From: Pseudomonadota bacterium
Lineage (GTDB): Bacteria; Pseudomonadota; Alphaproteobacteria; UBA9655
Direction: 5' to 3'
Assembly (NCBI GenBank): GCA_016185255.1
Contig: JACPNY010000032.1
Coordinates: 1 to 36,862, forward strand
Length of the DNA: 36,862 nucleotides
This document shows, piece by piece, positions 30,646 to 36,862 of this stretch. The translations under genes and the position numbers were made by a program. Under the pieces are notes generated by a model. It searched no databases. It was not told the origin of the DNA and worked only from the letters and a program-made list of their open reading frames with translations. Position 1 is the first letter of the stretch. Every line of letters starts with the position of its first letter.

Positions 30646-31377
30646 ATGTGGTGTGATGTCATTGACTTGCGTGATTTTTATGCAACCCGCTTAGGGCATG
30701 TGGCGCGCCGCATGATTCGCCGCAGAATTCGTGAGTTTTGGCCTGATATGAAAGGGAAAAACATGATGGCCCTTGGCTATCCCACACCTTATTTAAGATA
30801 TTATCGAGAAGAAGCACAACGTCTTGTAGCCTTAATGCCCGCCGAACAAGGTGCCCTTTCCTGGTCTCAAACAACACCCAATATAGCCGTGCTAACAGAA
30901 GAAATTCAGCTGCCTCTCGCGGATAAATCCGTTGATTTTGCGCTTGTTGTCCACTCCCTTGAATTTACCTCCCATCCTCGTGAGATGATTCGAGAAGTCT
31001 GGCGAGTTCTTGCAGATGGAGGACGCTTACTCATCATCGTTCCCAATCGATCAGGCCTATGGTCTCGGAGAGACAAAACACCTTTTTCCAAAGGTCACAC
31101 CTATAGCCTGTCTCAACTCACACAATTTCTACAAGAAAACACCTTTACTCCTCTACGCGTTGAGCATGCTCTATACATTCCTCCCTCTCAATCACGTATC
31201 TTTTTAAGTACAGCCACTGCTTGGGAAAAAATGGGTCATCAGTGGTTTCGTAACTTGTCAGGGGTTCTGCTACTTGAAGCTTCCAAACAAATTTATGCGG
31301 GGAGTGTGGTAAAAGACCTGGCTTGGGAAGGAAAATTACAGCTTGCCAGAAAACTGGTTGTTCCACTGAATAATTAG
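30646..31377 (+). CDS. SAM-dependent methyltransferase (Methyltransf_11-like)
   Basis: Likely start MWCDVIDLRDFYATRLGHVARRMIRRRIREFWP; FALVVHSLEFTSHPREMIREVWRVLADGGRLLIIVPNRSGLW. Confidence 0.9.
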   Translation: MWCDVIDLRDFYATRLGHVARRMIRRRIREFWPDMKGKNMMALGYPTPYLRYYREEAQRLVALMPAEQGALSWSQTTPNIAVLTEEIQLPLADKSVDFALVVHSLEFTSHPREMIREVWRVLADGGRLLIIVPNRSGLWSRRDKTPFSKGHTYSLSQLTQFLQENTFTPLRVEHALYIPPSQSRIFLSTATAWEKMGHQWFRNLSGVLLLEASKQIYAGSVVKDLAWEGKLQLARKLVVPLNN

Positions 31378-31466
31378 GGGTGATAAGTTAGTCATTTAAA
31401 AACTATTTCTAAATTGATTATTAAGACTCTCAGCGTTACCATTCTCTGAAAAAAAAGGATCTTAAG

Positions 31467-32801
31467 ATGACATCTCGTTTTTTGGATGAAGACCATGAAT
31501 TGGCCCATCTTGAGTTCACTCCTGGTCAACCAGGGGGATCGCAAGCTGTCAACCTCCCTATTCTTCAGGGAACCTTAGGGCCCTCTGTTTTAGATATCCG
31601 CCAGCTTTACAATGAAACAGGTTGTTTTACCTATGATCCGGGCTATACATCGACCGCAAGCTGTGAATCTAAGATTACCTTTATCGATGGGGAAAAGGGA
31701 ATTTTACTCCATCGCGGGTATCCCATCGAAGAATTGGCTGAAAAAAGTACTTTTCTAGAAGTTGCTTACCTCCTCATGGAAGGAGAGCTTCCCACACACA
31801 AAGAGTTTCAGCCTTTCGATCAAAGCATCACTCTCCATAGTATGCTCCACGAACAATTACGAAATTTTTACAGTGGCTTTCGCCGAGACGCCCATCCCAT
31901 GGCCATTATGGTGGGCGTTGTAGGGGCCCTCTCTGCTTTTTATCATGATAGCCTTGATATCCGCGACCCCCAGCAACGCATGATCGCCTCCCACCGTTTG
32001 ATTGCTAAAATGCCAACCATTGCCGCCATGGCCTATAAATATTCTATAGGGCAACCCTTTATGTACCCTCAAAATCATTTGGGATACGCAGAAAATTTTC
32101 TGTATATGATGTTTTCAACACCCACAGCGCCTTATGTGGTTAATCCTATCGTTGCCAATGCTTTGGATAAAATCCTTATTCTTCACGCAGATCATGAGCA
32201 AAATGCCTCGACCTCAACGGTACGTCTTGCTGGATCAAGTGGAGCCAATCCTTTTGCCTGTATGGCAGCAGGCATTGCATGCCTGTGGGGACCAGCCCAT
32301 GGAGGGGCCAATGAAGCTGTCTTAAATATGCTGAAAGAAATCGGTCATAAGGATCGCATTCCTGAATTTATCAACCGAGCCAAAGATAAGGATGACTCCT
32401 TCCGTCTTATGGGATTTGGCCACCGGGTATATAAACATTATGACCCCCGCGCCTCCGTTTTAAGAAAAGCATGCTATGAGGTTCTGGGGGAACTTGGTCA
32501 TCAAAGAGATCCTCTTTTAGATCTTGCGAAAGAGCTTGAAAAAATTGCTCTGGAAGATCCCTATTTTATTGAAAAAAAATTGTACCCGAATGTGGACTTT
32601 TATTCAGGCATTATCTTTCAAGCTATGGGAATCCCTTCCTCCATGTTTACTGTAATTTTTGCCGTTGCCCGCACGGTGGGATGGATTGCCCAATGGATGG
32701 AGATGATTGAAGATCCTTCTCAAAAAATAGGCCGCCCCCGCCAACTTTACACGGGCCATAATTTGCGGCATTATTCTCCTTTTTCTGAGCGGAAACCTTG
32801 A
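31467..32801 (+). CDS. gltA: Citrate synthase
   Basis: [63 protein letters not shown]. Confidence 0.98.
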   Translation: MTSRFLDEDHELAHLEFTPGQPGGSQAVNLPILQGTLGPSVLDIRQLYNETGCFTYDPGYTSTASCESKITFIDGEKGILLHRGYPIEELAEKSTFLEVAYLLMEGELPTHKEFQPFDQSITLHSMLHEQLRNFYSGFRRDAHPMAIMVGVVGALSAFYHDSLDIRDPQQRMIASHRLIAKMPTIAAMAYKYSIGQPFMYPQNHLGYAENFLYMMFSTPTAPYVVNPIVANALDKILILHADHEQNASTSTVRLAGSSGANPFACMAAGIACLWGPAHGGANEAVLNMLKEIGHKDRIPEFINRAKDKDDSFRLMGFGHRVYKHYDPRASVLRKACYEVLGELGHQRDPLLDLAKELEKIALEDPYFIEKKLYPNVDFYSGIIFQAMGIPSSMFTVIFAVARTVGWIAQWMEMIEDPSQKIGRPRQLYTGHNLRHYSPFSERKP

Positions 32802-32805
32802 TTTC

Positions 32806-33846
32806 ATGACATCTTGTTTTATCATTCCAGCCTATGAACCGAACCAACACCTGCTTTTAGTCGTACAGGAGCTCATAGAGAAAACGAACGCCCCTCTTGT
32901 TGTTGTGGATGATGGGAGCAAAGATAAATCCATTTTTCAGGATCCTCTTTTTTCAAATCCTCGCCTAACTCTTCTGACACATGCCTCAAACTTAGGCAAA
33001 GGGGCCGCCCTTAAAACAGCCTTTAATGTCATCCTTGTGCAGTATCCCCATCTAAACGGGTGTATCACTCTTGATGCAGATGGCCAGCATTCCGTGAAGG
33101 ATGCTATTGCTATCTCGCATGCCATGGAAGAAAGCCATGACTTAATCCTGGGTGTCAGAAGCTTTAGCTTTAAGGATAAAAGCATTCCTCTGAAGTCTCG
33201 GATTGGGAATTTACTAACACGATCCATTTGGCGTCTTGTAACAGGGAACAAAGTCACGGACACACAAACGGGCTTGCGGGGCATTCCCGCACGTTTAATG
33301 AAAGAATGCCTTCATATCGGTGCAAATCGCTATGAATTTGAGATGGAAATGCTTTTAAAAACTCAAAAAATCGGGATGCGTACGCATGAAATGCCCATAG
33401 AAACCATTTATATAGATAACAACAGAGAAAGCCATTTTAATCCGCTTTTTGATTCTCTGAAAATTTACTTTGTTATTTTTAGATTTTTTGCGTCTTCTCT
33501 CTTTTCCTGCTTCATTGATTATCTAGCGTTTTCCATATTTATTGTCTTGTTTTCCTTTTCGATTAGTACGTCTTTCATTTTGGGACGCCTCATATCGGGC
33601 CTGGTTAATTATAACATTAACAAAACCGCTGTGTTTGGGCTTAAGCACACAAATAAAATGAATTTTTTTAAATATGTTTTCATTTTCATTCTTAATATCT
33701 ATCTAGGCGTTGTTTTTATAAGGTATATCGAACTCCATGGATATAACGCCTTTTCCTCGAAAATCGTCGTGGAAAGTGTTCTGTTTTTCTTTAATTTCTT
33801 CCTTCAAAGAGAGTGGGTTTTTAAAAGAGAAACGAGCACGTCTTAA
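32806..33846 (+). CDS. GT2 family glycosyltransferase with C-terminal GtrA-like membrane domain
   Basis: FIIPAYEPNQHLLLVVQELI..LVVVDDGSKDKS...GCITLDADGQHSVKDA...DTQTGLRGIP; C-terminal SCFIDYLAFSIFIVLF...RLISGLVNYNINKTAVFG. Confidence 0.93.
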   Translation: MTSCFIIPAYEPNQHLLLVVQELIEKTNAPLVVVDDGSKDKSIFQDPLFSNPRLTLLTHASNLGKGAALKTAFNVILVQYPHLNGCITLDADGQHSVKDAIAISHAMEESHDLILGVRSFSFKDKSIPLKSRIGNLLTRSIWRLVTGNKVTDTQTGLRGIPARLMKECLHIGANRYEFEMEMLLKTQKIGMRTHEMPIETIYIDNNRESHFNPLFDSLKIYFVIFRFFASSLFSCFIDYLAFSIFIVLFSFSISTSFILGRLISGLVNYNINKTAVFGLKHTNKMNFFKYVFIFILNIYLGVVFIRYIELHGYNAFSSKIVVESVLFFFNFFLQREWVFKRETSTS

Positions 33847-33847
33847 A

Positions 33848-35905
33848 TCACCCCGACATCAGCGTATGCACCGCTTTTTCTTGGCCAAACAAATAAAGAA
33901 GCATTCGTGCTGCTTGACCGCGCGGTGTTCGAAGATAAGGATCTTCTTGAATCAAGTATTGAGCTTCAGCATGGGCTGTTTCAAGCAAGGCCCCACACGT
34001 CAAAGGATCCACAAGCTTATAGGACGGGAGCCCACTTTGTTTAATACCCAACAGATCTCCTCCCCCCCGTAACTTTAAATCTTCCTCCGCAATGCGAAAC
34101 CCATCTTCCGTTTCTTTCATAATAGACAGTCGCTGTTTTCCAATGTCAGAAAGCGGATACCCATAAAGTAACAAACAGTGGGCTTCTTCCTTTCCTCTGC
34201 CCACTCGCCCTCGCAATTGGTGAAGTTGAGCAAGGCCAAAGCGCTCCGCGTGTTCAATAATCATATAGCTCGCTTCTTTCACATCAATGCCTACTTCAAT
34301 CACAGTGGTAGCCACCAAAATTTGGCAAGATCCGTCCTTAAAGCGAGCCATGACGGCTTCTTTTTCATCTGCTTTTTGCTTGCCATGCACAAGGCCCACC
34401 TTGTCTTCTCCAAATAAGGTTTTGAGAGATTCATAGCGGTCTGTCGCCGCCGCAAGATCCAACACTTCGGATTCTTCCACCAAAGGACATACCCAATAGA
34501 TTTTCTGGCCTTGATCTATCAATCGTTTCAAGCCTTGAAAGACGTCTTGCAAGCGATTGAGCCCTAAAACACGAGTTTGAATAGGCTGACGCCCCTGCGG
34601 TTTATCAAGAATACGCGACACCGCCATATCTCCATAAACTGTTAAACAAAGGGTACGGGGAATGGGGGTAGCTGTCATGGCGAGCACATCAACCGCTTCT
34701 CCTTTTGCAGTTAAATGCAAGCGCTGTTCCACCCCAAAGCGATGTTGCTCATCAATGACCACAAGGCCAAGATTAGAAAATTGCACGGCTTCTTGGAGAA
34801 GGGCGTGTGTTCCCACAACAAGTTGCGTTTTCCCCGTTGCGAGTCCCTCATAGAGAGCCTCTTTTCCCTTTTGACGCCCCGTCAAAAGGGCGATTTCAAT
34901 CCCAACGGACTCTGCTAGGTTTGTGAGAGTTTGAAGATGTTGGCTTGCCAAAATTTCCGTTGGTACCAAGAGCGCCGTTTGAAATCCCGCCTCAATCGCA
35001 TGGGCCATAGCCAAAAAAGCCACCAGTGTTTTACCCGACCCCACATCCCCTTGCAAAAGGCGAATCATCCGTGCAGGGGCAGCCAGATCAGCTTCAATTT
35101 CCCCTAAAGCGTGGACCTGCCCAGGTGTTAAAGAATGGCCAAGGGCTTCTAAAATCTTGTTTTTTAGCAGTCCTTGAGAGGAAATGGATTTCCCAGGCAG
35201 CTGAATTTTTCTCATCAACCCAAGGGCAAGCTGATCCGCAAACAGCTCATCAAAGGCTAAGCGCTGCCGGACGGGATGGGAGAAGTCCAAATCCTGTACG
35301 TTCTGAGGCGCATGAACCTTTTGTAAAGCTGTCTTCCACGACACCGGAGCCGCAGGACACCATTCAGGCAACTCAGGAAGTCGCTTTAGAGCTAATTGAA
35401 TAAGCTTTTGCGCTTGAGATTGGAAAAGCCCAGCCGTTAGGGGATAGAGCGGGCTTTTTTCTTGCCAATATTCGGCAGCATCAGGAAAAAGAATGCGCTC
35501 CGGATGGGTAATTTGCCACACCCCTAAAAATCGTTCCAGCGTCCCACAAATAAGACGTTTTTCACCAATGGGGAGCCGCCCTTCAAGGGATTTTGGTTGG
35601 GTTTTAAAAAACGCCAGAATGAGGGGCTCTCCATCAACCTCGCACACAACTCTCACAGGTTGATGTTTTTTACTCATCCCTACATCATAGGTAGTGATAG
35701 AAACCACAACTGCAACAGGCTCCCCCGCGCGACATTCTTTTAAAGATTTTTTCAAAGGGAAATGAGCAATGCCCACGGGTAAATGCCAAATCAGATCCAC
35801 GACTCGCTGCATCCCCAGGCGCTTCAAGGTCTTCACCAACGCAGGCCCCACCCCTTTTAAGGTGTCAAGAGAAGCATAAAGAGGAAAGAGACTTTCAGGG
35901 CGCAT
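33848..35905 (-). CDS. recG: ATP-dependent DNA helicase RecG
   Basis: LQGDVGSGKTLVAFLAMA, VIDEQHRFGVEQR, AMTATPIPRTL, LRGRVGRGKEEAHCLLLY, LRGGGDLLGIKQSGLP. Confidence 0.98.
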   Translation of the reverse strand: MRPESLFPLYASLDTLKGVGPALVKTLKRLGMQRVVDLIWHLPVGIAHFPLKKSLKECRAGEPVAVVVSITTYDVGMSKKHQPVRVVCEVDGEPLILAFFKTQPKSLEGRLPIGEKRLICGTLERFLGVWQITHPERILFPDAAEYWQEKSPLYPLTAGLFQSQAQKLIQLALKRLPELPEWCPAAPVSWKTALQKVHAPQNVQDLDFSHPVRQRLAFDELFADQLALGLMRKIQLPGKSISSQGLLKNKILEALGHSLTPGQVHALGEIEADLAAPARMIRLLQGDVGSGKTLVAFLAMAHAIEAGFQTALLVPTEILASQHLQTLTNLAESVGIEIALLTGRQKGKEALYEGLATGKTQLVVGTHALLQEAVQFSNLGLVVIDEQHRFGVEQRLHLTAKGEAVDVLAMTATPIPRTLCLTVYGDMAVSRILDKPQGRQPIQTRVLGLNRLQDVFQGLKRLIDQGQKIYWVCPLVEESEVLDLAAATDRYESLKTLFGEDKVGLVHGKQKADEKEAVMARFKDGSCQILVATTVIEVGIDVKEASYMIIEHAERFGLAQLHQLRGRVGRGKEEAHCLLLYGYPLSDIGKQRLSIMKETEDGFRIAEEDLKLRGGGDLLGIKQSGLPSYKLVDPLTCGALLETAHAEAQYLIQEDPYLRTPRGQAARMLLYLFGQEKAVHTLMSG

Positions 35906-36221
35906 AGGGAAGCCAATTGTTCAAGCATCATGCCGTCATTCGATGTTTATCATTCTATCGGACTTTAAGGGGAAGTCAAACTTTGCAATTGGCCATCAGG
36001 CGTTAGAATAATTTCGCCCTTTTTGAAAACTATCAACTCTTCCTTTTCTTTATGTCAGTCAAAGAAACAAGCGGTAAACCTTATAAAGAAAATAATTGAC
36101 TTCTTATATTTTCGAAGTAAACTTTTTAAAAATTCACAAAAAATAAAAAAGTAGTATTGAAAAAATTAACACCGCTGAATACATTAATGTTTAGAATAGG
36201 AATATTTTTTAGGAGTTTGTC

Positions 36222-36862
36222 ATGAAATTAACACCTTTATTAGTCTCTACTTTTATTTCCACAGTCCCTTTTTATCCCCTTTATGCCATGGAAGAGCCAC
36301 AGACTAGTTCTTCCCATTCTTTGCCAGCTAAAATGAATTCTGACGATGATGCTTTCAGCACATATTCATATCTCCTGAAAGATATAGAAGAGAAAGAGGT
36401 TCTTGCGCGAAAAGCTGCTATAACAACAAAGCTTCTCCCCTTATTTGGTGACCAGCAATCTTCTGGGCAGTGTGCGCGTGTTGTTAGGTCTGCACTTAAA
36501 CTTTCTGTCGAAGAGAGTACGGCACGAGGGGATGCCATAGCGAAGAGCGTTCTTACCTTATTTGGTGACCAACGATCTTCTTGGACCTGCTTGTCTACTG
36601 TAAGTGACGCCTTCGGTTTTTCTGCCGAAGAAATCAATGCTCGTGGCAAGGCCATCACTACAAGCGTTCTTCCCTTATTTGAAAAACTTAATTCAGAGGA
36701 ACGTGCTGAGATTGTTAATGCCGCATTTACGCTTTCTGCCAAAGAGATTACGCCTCGTGCTCAGGCCATAGCAAAGGTCATTCTTCCCTTATTTGGTGAC
36801 CAACACTCTTCCTGGCCGTGCTTGTCTACTGTGAATAATGCATTTAAGCTTTCTGTTGAGGA
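36222..36862 (+). CDS. Secreted protein with ~39-aa tandem repeats, 3'-truncated by window edge
   Basis: ATG with AGGAG upstream; signal peptide MKLTPLLVSTFISTVPFYPLYA; open to window end; repeats ARxxAIxxxxLPLFGDQxSSWxCLSTVxxAFxLSxEE. Confidence 0.85.
   Translation, partial: MKLTPLLVSTFISTVPFYPLYAMEEPQTSSSHSLPAKMNSDDDAFSTYSYLLKDIEEKEVLARKAAITTKLLPLFGDQQSSGQCARVVRSALKLSVEESTARGDAIAKSVLTLFGDQRSSWTCLSTVSDAFGFSAEEINARGKAITTSVLPLFEKLNSEERAEIVNAAFTLSAKEITPRAQAIAKVILPLFGDQHSSWPCLSTVNNAFKLSVE

Noticed and set aside
36281-36742. Minus-strand 153-aa ORF in the track
   Set aside because: Antisense to the signal-peptide-bearing repeat protein on +; its own repetitive look is a mirror of the + strand repeats.
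36222-36862. CRISPR array at the ~117-bp periodic repeats
   Set aside because: Periodicity is in a coding frame with conserved amino-acid pattern; no short direct repeats with unique spacers.

Overview
The window is a gene-dense, AT-leaning bacterial chromosome segment. Protein families and repeat style suggest an alphaproteobacterium, possibly a Holosporales/Caedibacter-like endosymbiont; this is inference, not demonstrated. From about 0.5 to 21 kb lies an accessory region rich in antibiotic-modification-type and stress genes: a TipA-like MerR regulator, tandem GNATs, an ANT-type nucleotidyltransferase, two aminoglycoside-type kinases, an ABC exporter, several GNATs, AlaX, Tag, and a triple-fusion APH-GNAT-Ada protein. 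From 21 to 27 kb there is a broken NCS1 permease, a secreted multi-pass protein of unknown function, a small secreted peptide and two tandem EEP-family hydrolases. From 27 to 36 kb the genes are mostly housekeeping: MFS transporter, ligA, methyltransferase, gltA, GT2-GtrA, recG. The right edge cuts a secreted protein made of about 39-aa repeats, which is missing from the ORF track as a + strand gene. The left edge cuts an LRR protein. Two palindromic intergenic repeat elements are visible. No rRNA, tRNA or CRISPR was recognised. The most notable observations are the 825-aa APH-GNAT-Ada fusion in a 4-bp overlap with tag, the three-gene aminoglycoside-modifying-type cluster, the truncated repeat protein at the right edge, the nested palindrome upstream of ligA, and gene remnants (permease, GNAT, P-loop kinase). 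No unequivocally new defence or mobile system was identified.
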